From contig CAVUVH010000007.1 in assembly GCA_963744735.1 (NCBI GenBank), positions 1-64,000 on the forward strand: 64,000 nucleotides of DNA. Reading direction: 5' to 3'. Position numbers and translations under genes: made by a program. Origin of the DNA: RPQJ01 sp963744735. Lineage in GTDB: Bacteria > Pseudomonadota > Gammaproteobacteria > Steroidobacterales > Steroidobacteraceae. Shown here piece after piece: positions 17,714 through 29,928 of this stretch. Numbering within the stretch: position 1 is the first letter of the stretch; each line of letters begins with the position of its first letter. The notes beneath the pieces are model-generated. The model worked only from the letters and a program-made list of their open reading frames with translations, had not been told where the DNA came from and did no database searches.

Positions 17714-20628
17714 GTGTCCGACGGCTACTGGGATGCGGTCATGAGCGGTGCCCGTCGTGGATCCCTCCGATCCCTCCGAACCGTTGACGGGACGGTTCCA
17801 TGTTGCAGGCCGAGCGACCTCCTGTCGAGGGGCTCCCGGTCGATGAGGTCTATGCAGCGGCAGCGAGTGGCCCCGGCGGACTGACCAACGAGGAGGCGAC
17901 CGCCCGCGCCGCCGTCTACGGTCCGAATGTCCTGCGAGCCGCCCGGCCAAAGCCGCTCCTGCTGCGCTTCGGCGCCCATTTCACCCACCTCATGGCGCTG
18001 CTGCTGTGGGTCGGCGGCCTGATCGCGCTTCGTCGCCGGTCTCGCCGCAGCTGGGCGTCGCCGATCTGGCTGGTCAACGTGATCAACGGCGTCTTCAGCT
18101 TCTGGCAGGAGTACAAGGCCGAACGCGCCACGGAGGCCTGCGCAAGCTCCTGCCGGCGTACGCCCGGGTGCTGCGCGACGGCCGCGAGGCACGCATCGCC
18201 GCCGACGAGCTGGTCCCCGGCGACGTGATGCTGCTCGACGAGGGCGACCGCATCACGGCCGACGGCCGCCTGGTGCGAAGCAGCCGAGCTGCGCGTCGAC
18301 CAGTCGACCCTCACCGGCGAGTCGACACCCGGTCCGCAAGACGTCGGAGCCGACGCCGGCAGACGGCCTGGCAACCGCGCGAACATGCCCAACCTGGTGT
18401 TCGCCGGCACGAACGTGGCCGCCGGTACGGGGCAGGCCGTCGTCTCCGCCACGGGCATGGAGACCGAGTTCGGCAGGATCGCCGCGCCTGACCCAGGCGA
18501 TGGGCGAGCGACCTGAGCCCGCTGCAGCGGGAGATCGCAAGCGTGACGCACACGTCGTCAGCATCATCGCGGTCGGCGTCGGCGTCGCTGCTTCTTCGCG
18601 GTCGCGCTCGGCTTCGCCGGGATGGACGCTGGCCGAGGGCTTCATCTTCGGCACTGGGCATGATCGTCGCCTTCGTGCCGGAGGGCCTGCTGCCCGACGG
18701 TGACGCTGTCGCTGGCGATGGGCGTGCAGCGCATGGCGCGAGCGCAACGCGCTGGTCAAGCGCCTGTCCGCCGTGGAGACGCTCGGGTCGCACGACCGTG
18801 ATCTGCACCGACAAGACCGGCACGCTGACCCAGAACGAGATGACCGTCCGCGAGCTCTGGCTCGCCGGGCGGCCGCTCGACGTCGACGGGCGTCGGCTAC
18901 GCGCCCGAGGGCGAGATCCGCGGCGGCCGGCCGACGGCCGGCCGACGCCGGCCGACGGCGACTGCGCAGCTGCTGCGGGCGCCGGCGCTCGTGCAACGAC
19001 GCCCGGCTGCTGCCGCCGCGACGACGAGCGCGCTGGACGCGTGCTCGGCGACCCGACCGAGGCCGCGCTGCGTGGTCGCGGCGCGCAAGGCGGGCATCGA
19101 CCTCGAGCGACGAGCTCGACGCGCGCCCCGCGATCCACGAGCTGCCCTTCGAGTCGCGGCGCAAGCGCATGAGCACGCGTGCACCGGCATGGACGCGACG
19201 GCGCAGCGTCGCCTACGTCAAGGGCGCGCCCGCGAGACGTGCTCGACCTCTGCACGCACGTCCGCCTCGACGGCAGCGACGCGCCGCTCGACCGACGAGC
19301 TGCGCGCCGCGATCATCGACGGCCAACGACGACATGCGCCGGCGCGGGCTGCGCGTGCTGGCCGTGGCCCGGCGCGAGCTCGCCCGACCGGTCGCGCGAC
19401 CGCACGCCCGAACGCGTCGAGCGCGACCTGACCTTCCTCGGCCTGGTGGCGATGATGGACCCGCCGCGGCCCGAGGTCGCCGAGGCGGCCGTGCGGACGC
19501 TGCCACCGGGCCGGCATCCGCATCATCATGATCACCGGCGACTACGGCCTCACCGCCGAGAGCGATCGCCCGCCGCATCGGCATCGTCGCGCGGCGACCA
19601 GCGCGCGCATCATCACCGGCGCCGACTCGACGGCGATGACCGACGACGACGCTCGAGCGCGGCGCTCGCAGGACGAGGTCGATCTTCGCGCGCGTCGCCC
19701 CGGAGCACAAGCTGCGCGTCGTCACCGCGCTCAAGGAGCTGGGGCAGGTCGTCGCCGTGACCGGCGACGGCGTCAACGACGCGCCGGCGCTCAAGAAGGC
19801 CGACATCGGCGTGGCCATGGGCCTGACCGGCACCGACGTGGCCAAGGAGGCGGCCGACATGATCCTGACTCGACGACAACTTCGCCTCGCATCGTCAACG
19901 CCGTCGAGGAGGGGCGCGCCGTCTACGCCAACATCAAGAAGTTCATCGACCTACATCTTCACCAGCAACATGCCCGAGCTGTGCCCGTTCATCGCTGTTC
20001 GCCCTCAGCGGCGGGCGCATCCCGCTCGCCCTGAGCGTGATGCAGATCCTGCCGATCGACCTGGGCACCGACATGGTGCCCGCGCTGGCGCTCGGCGCCG
20101 AGCCGCCCGAAGCCGGGCTCATGGACCGGCCGCCGCGGCAGCGCTCGGAGCACATCGATCACCCGCCGCCTGCTCGCGCGGGCGTACCTGTTGCTCGGGG
20201 CGTCCAGAGCATCGCCGTCATGGCGGTGTTCTTCGGCTGGTACTGGACCCACGGCTACTGGGGCCAGTTCCTCGACCTGCCGGATGAAGGAACGATCTAC
20301 CATCAGGCCGTGAGCATGGCCCTGGCGACGGTGGTGTTCACCCAGATCGGCAACCTGTTCGCCCAGCGGGCGACGAACACCTCGATCCGACGGGTCGGAC
20401 TGTTCTCGAACCGGCTTGGTCTGGATCGGTATCGCATCCGAGCTCGTCGTCGTTGCCTTGATCGTCTACACGCCGTTGCTGCAGCGCATGGTCGGCACGG
20501 AGTCGATACCGCTGCTGGCCTGGCTCTGGCTGGTGCCGTTGATCCCCCTGCTCGTCATCGCCGACGGACTGCGCAAGGCAGTCGACCGGACGACGCCGAC
20601 CGATCAGAAGGAGGTGACCGGAACATGA
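17714..20628 (+). CDS. P-type ATPase of the Na,K-ATPase-like (P2C) group, heavily frameshifted
   Basis: AGAAGGAGG stands five bases before GTG 17714; the recognisable protein starts at 17800 (LPVDEVYAAAASGPGGLTNE) and ends at 20628, about 940 residues. Across frames: DQSTLTGES, IVAFVPEGLLP (M4), VETLG, ICTDKTGTLTQNEMTV (phosphorylated Asp), DPTEAAL, ITGDYGLTAESIAR, VTGDGVNDAPALKKADIGVA, YIFTSNMPELCPF (M5) and MQILPIDLGTDMVPALALGA (M6). PEGLL, TSNxPE and IDLGTDMVPA are those of Na,K- and H,K-ATPase alpha subunits; Ca pumps have PEGLP. It likely moves Na+ and/or K+. Its stop overlaps the first TrkA gene (ATGA). About 20 indels. Confidence 0.85.
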
Positions 20629-21280
20629 AGATCATCCTGATCGGCTGCGGCCGGACCGGTGCGGGCCTCGCCCTCGTCCTCGACACCGCCGGCCATGCCG
20701 TGACGGTCGTCGACAGCGACGAGGCGGCGTTCCGGCGGCTCGGCCCGGCATTCAGCGGGACGAGCATCTCCGGTGTCGGCTTCGATCGAGGACGTGCTCC
20801 GGCGAGCCGGCATCGCCGCCGCCGACGGCGTCGCCGCGGTCACGGGGAACGATGAGGTCAACGCTCGTCGTCGCCCGCATCGCCGGCCGCATCTTCCGGG
20901 TGCCGAAGGTGGTCGCCCGTCTCCACGACCCACGCAAGGCCGACATCTATCGCCGGCTCGGGGTCCAGGTGATTGCCCCGGTCGACTGGGGCATCCACCG
21001 GGCAGCCGACCTCCTGACGTTCTCCGACGTCGGTGCGCTGATCAGCCTCGGCACCGGCCAGGTCGATCTCGTCGAGGTCCGGCTCCCCCATCTGCTCGCC
21101 GGTCGCTCGATCGAGCGAGCTCACAGCAGCGGGCGAAGTCCTGCCGGTCGCCATCAGCCGGGCCGGACGAACGTTCATCCCGACGATCGGCACCACCTTC
21201 GAGGTGGGCGACATCGTCCACCTCGCCGGTCGTCGGCGCATCTACGCGGCCGGCTCGAATCGATGCTGGGCACGAGGTGA
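20625..21280 (+). CDS. TrkA/RCK NAD-binding protein, first of a pair (CeoB-like)
   Basis: About 218 residues; AAGGAGG upstream and ATG overlapping the ATPase stop. The start MKIILIGCGRTGAGLALVLD has the GxGxxG dinucleotide motif, followed by VTVVDSDEAAFRRLGPAFSG with the acidic residue binding the ribose. After an indel it reads ARIAGRIFRVPKVVARLHDP and YRRLGVQVIAPVDWG (end of TrkA-N), then a TrkA-C part LPVAISRAGRTFIPT and FEVGDIVHLAGR. Such proteins gate K+ transporters by NAD(H) or nucleotide binding. No Trk/Ktr membrane subunit is adjacent; the ATPase is. Three indels. Confidence 0.85.
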
Positions 21281-21290
21281 GGAGGCAGTC

Positions 21291-21974
21291 ATGACAGAGG
21301 TCCTGATCGTCGGAGGTGGCCGGATCGGCACCTACCTCACCAACCTGCTGGCCGACGGCGGTCACACCGTCACGCTCGTCGAGGACGATCCCGCTCGGGC
21401 CGAGCACCTCGGCCACGTGCTCCGGCCCGGACACCTGGTCCTCGGCAACGGCACCGACCCCGACGTGCTCGAGTCCGCCGGCATCCGCCGCGTCGACACC
21501 GTGGTCGCCGTCACGAACCGCGACGAGACCAACCTCGTGATCACGAGCCTGGCCAAGTTCGAGTTCGGGGTGCCGCGCACCATCGCCCGGGTGAACAACC
21601 CGAAGAACGCCTGGCTGTACACCGCCGACATGGGCGTCGACGTCGCCCTCGACCAAGCCGACATCATCGGCCACCTCGTCGTCGAGGAGATGTCGCTCGG
21701 CGAGATGATGACGATGCTCAAGCTGCGCCGCGGCCGGTGCACGCTGGTCGAGGAGCAGGTGCATCCCACGTCCGCTGCCGCCGGGCGCTCGGTCGCCGAC
21801 CTCGACTCGGCCGGCATCGTGCGTGCTCGTCGCCGTGCTGCGCGGACCGCGAGCTGATCAGCCCCCACGGTGACACGGTCCTGCTCCCCGGGGACGAGGT
21901 GCTCGCCGTCGCTGCACAGCGACGTCGCCTCCGACGTGGCCGCGCTGCTCGGACCGGCTACGCCGAAGACGTGA
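21291..21974 (+). CDS. TrkA/RCK NAD-binding protein, second of a pair (CeoC-like)
   Basis: About 227 residues; GAGGAGG stands just upstream of ATG 21291. The start MTEVLIVGGGRIGTYLTNLL has GxGxxG, then VTLVEDDPARAEHLGHVLRP, VVAVTNRDETNLVITSLAKF and GVDVALDQADIIGHLVVEEM. A TrkA-C part follows (GRCTLVEEQVHPTSAAAGRS). An indel near 21825 leads to ISPHGDTVLLPGDEVLAVAA and the stop at 21974, which overlaps the end of the convergent membrane gene. Tandem TrkA pairs of this kind (CeoB/CeoC) are standard in actinobacteria; the ATPase partner is not. Confidence 0.9.
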
Positions 21975-22569
21975 CGACCTCGAGGGTCGCCCGCGAGAGC
22001 AGGTCGTACGCATCCGCCTGTCGCGCCGGATCTCGCCAGTCGAGCATCGTGGCCTCGACCACGATCCATGAGACCACCCATGCCACGGTGATGGCCATGC
22101 CGCCGAGGACGAAGCAGAGCACCCGCACGGCCAGGGTGTCGATGCTTCCTCCGAGGTAGGCGAATGCGTAGGCGGCGACGGCCGAGATCATCGCGATGGC
22201 GATGCCGAAGGGCAGCTGACGCAGTCCCATGTTCCGGACCGACACGGCTTCGCGCCACGCCGCATGGGCCGCATCCTGCGACGCTCGTTGCATCGCAACC
22301 TGCGCCTCGTCGATCGATGCCGGCGCCGGCGCAGCGGGTAGCACCACCCTAACCGTGAGCTCGTCCGGCTGGAACTTGGCCGCTGACAGTGTGAGCGCCA
22401 GGTCCTCGATGCCGGCGCGGCGAGGACCGCGTCGAAGTGCGAACGGGCCGAGATCCGGCTCGCGCAGCAACCCCTCGAGATCGTCGAGACGGATCTCGAC
22501 GAGATGCTCCCGCTCCAGTCGTTCCAGCTGGGCGTCGACCGTCTCGCGGATGCTTCGTGGTCCCCTCAT
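21958..22569 (-). CDS. Two-pass membrane protein of unknown function
   Basis: 203 residues, intact, from ATG 22569 with AAGGGG upstream. The N-terminal half is polar (MRGPRSIRETVDAQLERLER, EIRLDDLEGLLREPDLGPFA) and predicted helical; the C-terminal half has two hydrophobic segments (LPFGIAIAMISAVAAYAFAY and VLCFVLGGMAITVAWVVSWI) with a short cytoplasmic or periplasmic tail. No family recognised. It is convergent with the TrkA pair and divergent from the flavin monooxygenase. Confidence 0.7.
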   Translation of the reverse strand: MRGPRSIRETVDAQLERLEREHLVEIRLDDLEGLLREPDLGPFALRRGPRRAGIEDLALTLSAAKFQPDELTVRVVLPAAPAPASIDEAQVAMQRASQDAAHAAWREAVSVRNMGLRQLPFGIAIAMISAVAAYAFAYLGGSIDTLAVRVLCFVLGGMAITVAWVVSWIVVEATMLDWRDPARQADAYDLLSRATLEVVTSSA

Positions 22570-22641
22570 GGACCCCTTTCTAGACCAGGCTCGGGTCGAC
22601 GATGCAGATGGCGAACCGAGCGCTCGCCGTACTCTTGACAC

Positions 22642-23819
22642 ATGCCACCCCTCGAACTCGCCTGGTTCGCCCCGTCGTGCGTCGGTGACACCGCTCGCCT
22701 CGGTGTCGACGACCCGTCCCGCCGGGCGACGTTCGCCTACAACCGCCAGGTCATCGACCGGTGCCGAGCGGGCCGGGTTCGACAACGTGCTCATCCCGAG
22801 TTCGTTCGTGCCGGGGATGGATCCGTGGACCCTCGCCGACAGCGTTGGCGCCGTCGCTCACCACGATGCGGCTGCTGCCCGCCGTGCGGGTCGGCGAGTT
22901 CGACCCGCCGATGTTCGCCCGGGCGGCGAAGAACCTGCAGCAACTCATGGACGGTCGGCTGACGATCAACATCATCTCCAGCGAGCTGGCCGGCGAGACG
23001 CTCGGGTCGGTCGAGCGCTACCGCCGCACGGCCGAGGCGATGGCACTGCTGCGCTCGTTCTGGACCGACGACTCGGTCACTGCACGATGGCGAGTACTGG
23101 CGCTACGACGGCCTCTCCACGGCGCCGACCCGCACCCGCACGCCACCGCCGATGTACTTCGGCGGCACGTCGGAGCCGGCGCGAGAGGTCGCCGCGGAGC
23201 ACGCCGACTGCTACTTGATGTGGGTCGAGGGCGTGGCCTCGATCGGTGCGCTCGTGGCCGAGATGCGCGAGCGAGCCGCTGCTCACGGGCGCACCCTCCG
23301 CTTCGGTCTGCGCACGCACGTGATCGTGCGCGACACCGAGGACGAGGCCCGTGCTGCTGCGGCCGATCTGATCAGCGAGCTCGATCCCGAGATCGGCCGC
23401 CGGCTGAAGGAGGCGGCCCACGACCACGCGTCGGAGGGCGTCCGCCGGCAGGACGCGCTGCGGGCGTCGGCCGCCGACGACGGCTTCGCCGAGGAGGCGC
23501 TGTGGACCGGTATCGGCGTCGCCCGCAGCGGCGTCGGTGCCGCCATCACCGGGAGCACCGAGCAGGTCGTGCTCGCAAAGCTCCGCGCCTACCAGGCGTC
23601 GGGATCGACGCGTTCATCCTGTCGGGCTATCCGCTCGACGACGAGGCCGAGCGGGTCGGTCGCATGGTTCTTCCCGCCTTCGGAGCTGACGTCCCGGCCG
23701 CGGACCTTCGGCACTGGCCCGGGAGCGAGCCGGGAGGACGATCGAGGTGGGAACGAGCAGGTTCAGCGCGCTCCCGGGAAGGCGGTCGATCATGGAACGA
23801 CGCCATGCATCACGACTGA
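22642..23819 (+). CDS. LLM-class flavin-dependent monooxygenase (SsuD-like)
   Basis: About 370 residues from ATG 22642. MPPLELAWFAPSCVGDTARL leads through frame changes to AGFDNVLIPSSFVPGMDPWT, RLLPAVRVGEFDPPMFARAA, TINIISSELAGETLGSVERY, PPMYFGGTSEPAREVAAEHA and VRDTEDEARAAAADLISELD, ending with DAFILSGYPLDDEAERVG. This is the bacterial luciferase-like TIM barrel of alkanesulfonate monooxygenases, which use FMNH2 and O2 to release sulfite. No flavin reductase lies nearby. The exact stop is uncertain; as drawn it overlaps the lipoprotein start by 28 bases. Three indels. Confidence 0.85.
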
Positions 23820-24070
23820 CCGGTCTGGCCATGCTGACGACGCTGCTGGTCGCAGTGGCTGCCGGCTGCGACGACGATTCCGAGCCGACGGACACGACCC
23901 CGGCGGGGCTGGCCAATCCGGCCTCCGAGTACTGCGTCGCGCAGGGCGGCACCGTCGAGATCGTCGACGAGGCCGGCGGTCAGGTCGGGTACTGCAACCT
24001 GCCCGACGGCACACGCATCGAAGAGTGGGAGTACTTCCGGGCACAGACCGGCAGCACGCTCGAGCCCTGA
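23792..24070 (+). CDS. DUF333 lipoprotein
   Basis: 92 residues, intact. The start MERRHASRLTGLAMLTTLLV leads to a lipobox ending AVAAGC, then an acidic linker (DDDSEPTDTT) and the DUF333 module: ANPASEYCVAQGGTVEIVDE then GYCNLPDGTRIEEWEYFRA. The two cysteines of that module are present. DUF333 proteins are exported and often misnamed hemolysins; function unknown. An in-frame ATG at 23747 is less likely because it would precede the signal peptide with a polar stretch. Confidence 0.85.
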   Translation: MERRHASRLTGLAMLTTLLVAVAAGCDDDSEPTDTTPAGLANPASEYCVAQGGTVEIVDEAGGQVGYCNLPDGTRIEEWEYFRAQTGSTLEP

Positions 24071-24078
24071 CCCATCGG

Positions 24079-24924
24079 TCAGTGATGCCGGTGAAGTCCG
24101 AGGGCCTGTCCACCGGCGCGCTCCGGATCGGCCAGCCATGCGCTCGTCGACGCGCGGCGCTCTCCTCGATCAGCTGCGCTGACCGGCTGAAGTCCGTCGG
24201 CCCGACCTTCACCGGGCACAGCGTCGGCACGATTCGCAGATCGACCTCACCACGGTAGCGGTCGGCATCGGTCCGTAGGCGCTGCTGGATCAACAGGCTG
24301 ACGGCCTGCAGGGCGCTGGCGACCGCGCCCTTCGGCGGGCGCTCGAGTGCACAGGCGTAGCCGCACGACAGGACCCAGACGGTCGTCGCGCCGAGCGACA
24401 CGGCATGGGAGATGGGGCAGTTGTTCACCACGCCACCGTCGACGAGTCGTCGGTCACCGATCATGACCGACGGGAAGACTGCCGGGAATGGCCGCGCTGG
24501 CGCAGAATCGCGTCGACGGCGTCCCCCTCGTTGATCAGATGATCGCTCCCCGCTGCGGATGTCCGTGGCGACGACGTACAAGGGGATCTGTGCCTCCTCC
24601 AGCCTGGCGATGCCCAGTTCCCGGCGCAACAGCTTCCTCAGCCCCGTCGCCGGAACGAGGTGATCGATGCGACCGAACATCCCACGGAGGCCACCGAACA
24701 GATCGGTCGGGAAGACGTCGGAGCGACGCAGTCCGCTCCACAGCCGCACGAGCTGGTCGATGTCGGCGTCGTGTCCACAGCGGCGATCCATCCCCCGCAT
24801 TTCGCGCCACGGACGTCCCGATGACGAGGTCCGGCCGGACGCCACGGGCCGCGAGCGACCGCAGCATCCCCACCTGGATCGAGCCCAGGTTCCCACCGCC
24901 CGACAATACGAACGCCGTGGTCAT
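24079..24924 (-). CDS. Patatin-like phospholipase
   Basis: About 280 residues from ATG 24924. The oxyanion loop SGGGNLGSIQVGMLRSLAAR and the nucleophile elbow VIGTSV (GxSxG, broken right after by an indel near 24805) are at the N-terminus; the catalytic aspartate is in RRLVDGGVVNNCPISHAVSL (DG-G). Between them LFGGLRGMFGRIDHLVPATG and PLYVVATDIRSGE are family-typical. The C-terminus runs through VDLRIVPTLCPVKVGPTDFS and ends, after an indel, GLHRHH at 24079. A serine-aspartate dyad lipid hydrolase. Convergent with the DUF333 gene, divergent from the malic enzyme. Confidence 0.85.
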
Positions 24925-25023
24925 CAACGACCCCCTCGCGATGAACTCGCCCCACGTAGACCGACGGACACGGGGGCGGCGGATGTGGTGCGGCCACGAC
25001 CGTCCCGCGTACCCTCGTCGCCG

Positions 25024-26461
<1,438 letters not shown>

Positions 26462-26488
26462 CGCACCACTGCCGATCCACGTACGCGC

Positions 26489-28614
26489 TCACGGCCGGCG
26501 CGAGTGGTCTCGAACGTCCACCACCTCGACCCCGTCGGCCTGTGCCGCAACCACCCCGCCGCGGCAGGTGATCGAGACGAGGCGCCCTCCGACGACGAGC
26601 CGGTCGCACGAGAGGTCGGCAGCGATCCGACCCCGCGGCTCGACCTCGACCGTACGACGAGACGCATCGGCCTTCATGCCGAGATTGGCACGCAGGCGGC
26701 AGCAGCACCGAGGCGGCCGACCAGGCCTGGGGCGAGCACGAGGCCGGGTAGGCGACCGGCACGGCACGACCCCGCGGGCCAACCCGGCGAACAGCTCGGG
26801 TGGTCGACCGCCGAAGTAGCGCGCGTCGAGGAGACCGTCGACGAACAGGTCGACGACGTCCCACCGGCCGTAGCGGGCGGCGCCCGCAGCGCAGAGGGCC
26901 GTGTCGTGGGGCCAGACGGAGCCGTTGTGGTAGCTGAGCGGGTCGTACGCAGCCATCGACGTGGCCAGGGTGCGCACGCCCCAGCCGGTCCACAGCTCCG
27001 GCTCGCCGAGCCGATCGAGGTAGCGGTCCGCGTGGTCGTCCTCGGCGATGCCGGACCACAGCGCGTGCCCGGGGTTCGTGGTGAGCGAGTCGACCCGTCC
27101 CCGTCCAGGAGCCGAGCACGAACCAGCCGTCCGCGTGCCAGAACGCCCGGTTGAACCGGTCCTGCAGCTCGGCGCCTCGCGGGTGCTCCGCCGCGTCGGC
27201 GGCCCGCGGCCCGACGTCGGCGAGCTCGGCCGCGCCGAGCAGCGCGGCGTACACGTAGCCCTGCACCTCGACGAGCGCGATCGGGGCCGGCGGCAGCGAG
27301 CCGTCGGCGAAGCGTGATCCCGTCCCAGGAGTCCTTCCAGCCCTGGTTCGAGCAGCCCCGTGGCGTCGTCGCGGCGGTAGTCGACGAAGCCGTCGCCGTC
27401 GGAGTCACCGGGATCGAGCAGCCAGTCGAGCGCGCGCGTCGATGGCAGGCGCCAGCGCGGCGGACGTCGCTCGTCGAGCGCCGCCCCATCGCCAGGCCTC
27501 GGCGGCGAGGTCGACGAAGAGCGGCGTGGCGTCGACGGTGCCGTAGTAGCGGCTGCGCGACCGCGAACGGGCCGCCGCCGCCGTGACGGCGGAGCTCGTG
27601 CAGGATCTTGCCCGGGCTGCTCCTCGGACGCCGGGTCGTCGCCGTGCCCTGGAGCTCGGCCAGGCGTCGCGGAGCACGCCCCGCGCGAGCGTCGGCGTCG
27701 AACGGCAGCGGCATCCAGGCCGTCGAGGAGCGAGTCGCGGCCGAACAGCGTCATGAACCACGGCGCGCCGGCGGCGACGACGGCCGGTCGGGGTGCGCGC
27801 GCGTCGACGATCCGCAGGGGCCGCGAGGTCGGCGAGCGCCTGCTCGACAGGCGTCGACGAGGCGGGGGTCCGTTCGAGTCGAGCGTCGGTGCGGCGGCAT
27901 GCCATGCCTCGAGGCGTCGCAGCGGCACGGCGTCAGCGGGCGTGGTGCCGATCGGGAAAGGCTGCCCGGCGCGTATGCCGTCGACGATCGGCTCGACCGT
28001 GAACGTCGGCCGCCGACCATGGGCCGGGACGTCGAACCACCAACCCAACGTGCTGGTCCGCGACGTCCGAGGTCGTCGGGCGGGGCTCGCAGGTCGGGAT
28101 CGAAGCCGCCCCCACGTCGTGCACGGTGGTTCCAGCAACCAATGACCGTCAGACGGACGGATCGTTCCGTCCTCGCCCCCACGCGACGCCTTGACGTCGA
28201 AGAGGTGGGCGAAGTCCGCGCCGACCTCGAGCACGACCTCGAGCTCATGATGGTCCCGCCCGGAATTGTGGAGCTCGATCACCTCGCGCATCCCGTGTCC
28301 GACCCATCGGCGGCGGATGACGAGCAGCGGCAGCGGACGACCATCGAGCTCGTGCGCTCTCGCCACGAACACCGCGCTGAACGGTGTCGGCGTCGTCGCT
28401 GCGAGCGGCCGGAGCTCGAGGCCGACGAGATGCAACGACCAGACGTCGAGGTAGCGGCGATCGTTGTGGATCAGGCCGTGCACCGCGCCGCGCATCATGT
28501 CACCCGTCAATCACTGATGACGAAGTCACGACCCGAGACCAGCGTGATGCTCCCGCTCCCGACCGAGGGCACCTTCCAGTCCTCGGCGTTCATGGGCTCC
28601 CGCGACGTCGGCAT
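26489..28614 (-). CDS. Glycogen debranching enzyme / amylo-alpha-1,6-glucosidase, heavily frameshifted
   Basis: About 708 residues. The likely start is MPTSREPMNAEDW at 28614, then ITLVSGRDFVISD, and after an indel at 28507 MRGAVHGLIHNDRRYLDVWS. This N-terminal domain precedes an (alpha/alpha)6 barrel: APWFMTLFGRDSLL, LDWLLDPGDSDGDGFVDYRR, GLLNQGWKDSWDG (catalytic Asp), SLTTNPGHALWSGIAEDDHA, DPLSYHNGSVWPHDTALCAA and ACSPQAWSA-like residues. It would hydrolyse alpha-1,6 branches of a glucan. Its start overlaps the end of the glycosyltransferase gene, so the two form one transcript. Over ten indels. Confidence 0.85.
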
Positions 28615-28615
28615 G

Positions 28616-29779
28616 TCACGCTCCGACCAGCGAGGACGGGGCGGCTCCCCCCGCCGGCCGGCTGCGTCAATGGCCGCGACGTATGCAGCGACGTGCTTCG
28701 CGACCATCCGCTCGGTACTGAACCGTTACGCGACGTCCGCCCTGCACATCGACCGGTCGATCCGGTCGATGGAACGCACGGCGAGCTCCAACTCCTTCAG
28801 ATCGTCGCCGAGGAAGCCGGTCCGACCGTCGACGACGATCTCAGGTGCAGCACCCCGGTGCATCGAGATGACGGGCGTCCCGGCCGCCAGGGCCTCGATC
28901 ATCACGAGACCGAACGGCTCCGGCCACTGGATCGGGTTGAGCAGGGCCGCTCCCGCCGAGCAGCTCCTGCTTGCGACGGCCACCGACCTCACCGATGTAC
29001 TCGATCCCGTCGGTGCAACGAGGGCATGATCACCTGCTCGAAGTACTCGCGGCTGGCCGGGTTCGTGCATTGGGATGCGATGAGGAGGCGCCACCCGGTG
29101 GCCCGTGCCACGTCGATCGCCTCCGAGAGGCCCTTGTCCGGATTCGATCCCGACCGAGGAAGAGCAGATATCGACCCTCGGCGTCGCCCAGCCCGCTTCC
29201 GGGAGTCACCTCGTCGATGTCGATGCCGTGGGGGATGACGTGGGTCGCTCGGATCCCGACACGGATGGCATCGGTCGCCTGTTGGTGCGAGATGGCGATG
29301 ATCGGCATCATCGCCTGCACCCGCCGGAAGATGGTCGCCGATTCGGGCTGGTCCAAGGGGCCGTGGTTCGTCACGATCCCAGGAACCGATCCCGATGCGA
29401 CGAACGGTCCGGCCAGCGTGTGGTCGTGGACGATGTCGCAGCGCTCGGCGAGAAACCACTCGTATCCCTCGATGACGTGCCGGAGCTCGTCCGAGGTTGC
29501 TCCCATCACGTCGCTCCTCGCGGTGGCGAAGGTGCTCCGACGGGGCACGGGGCAGGTCGAATCCCCCGTCGTCCACAGCCGTACGTCGTGTCCGGCCGCC
29601 TGCAGCCCGTGGCCAGCCGATCGATCACGCTCTCGGTCCCTCCGTAGCCGGGCGGGGGCACCGCGACCCACGGGGCGCGAGGATGCGCACCCGAAGGGCG
29701 GCCTCTGCGTCGCTGGCTCGGGACCGTGGCGCGCCGCGCTGCCTCGTCCGCCGGTCCGCCGAATGGTCGATGCCGATCA
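28616..29779 (-). CDS. Glycosyltransferase family 4 (GT-B), frameshifted
   Basis: About 385 residues from ATG 29779, with AAGGAGG seven bases upstream. Segments: WVAVPPPGYGGTESVIDRLA (N-domain glycine loop), HDVRLWTTGDS, CDIVHDHTLAGPFVASG, IAISHQQATDAIRVGIRATH, VIPHGIDIDEVTPG, YLLFLGRISPDKGLSEAIDV and LNPIQWPEPFGLVMIEALAA (the E-x7-E motif), then VISMHRGAAPEIVVDGRTGF. These are the GT4 nucleotide-sugar-binding motifs. Together with the coupled debranching enzyme this suggests glucan or trehalose-type metabolism. About four indels. The true stop is probably the TGA at 28616-28618, overlapping the next start. Confidence 0.85.
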
Positions 29780-29928
29780 TGGACCCTCCTTCGCGCTGCA
29801 TCGCACGAGGGCACGGGATGATTCACCCGTGCCACACCCACCATACGCCTGCACATTCCGAGCGGGAAGTCGCCTCGCCGATCCGGTCGGGACGACCCTC
29901 CGGAACTCCGACACACCCCGCGGCTTCG

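Noticed and set aside
22635..22640. TTGACA directly before the LLM monooxygenase start
   Set aside because: It is one base from the ATG, so it cannot be the -35 box of that gene, and no -10 follows at the right distance for another.
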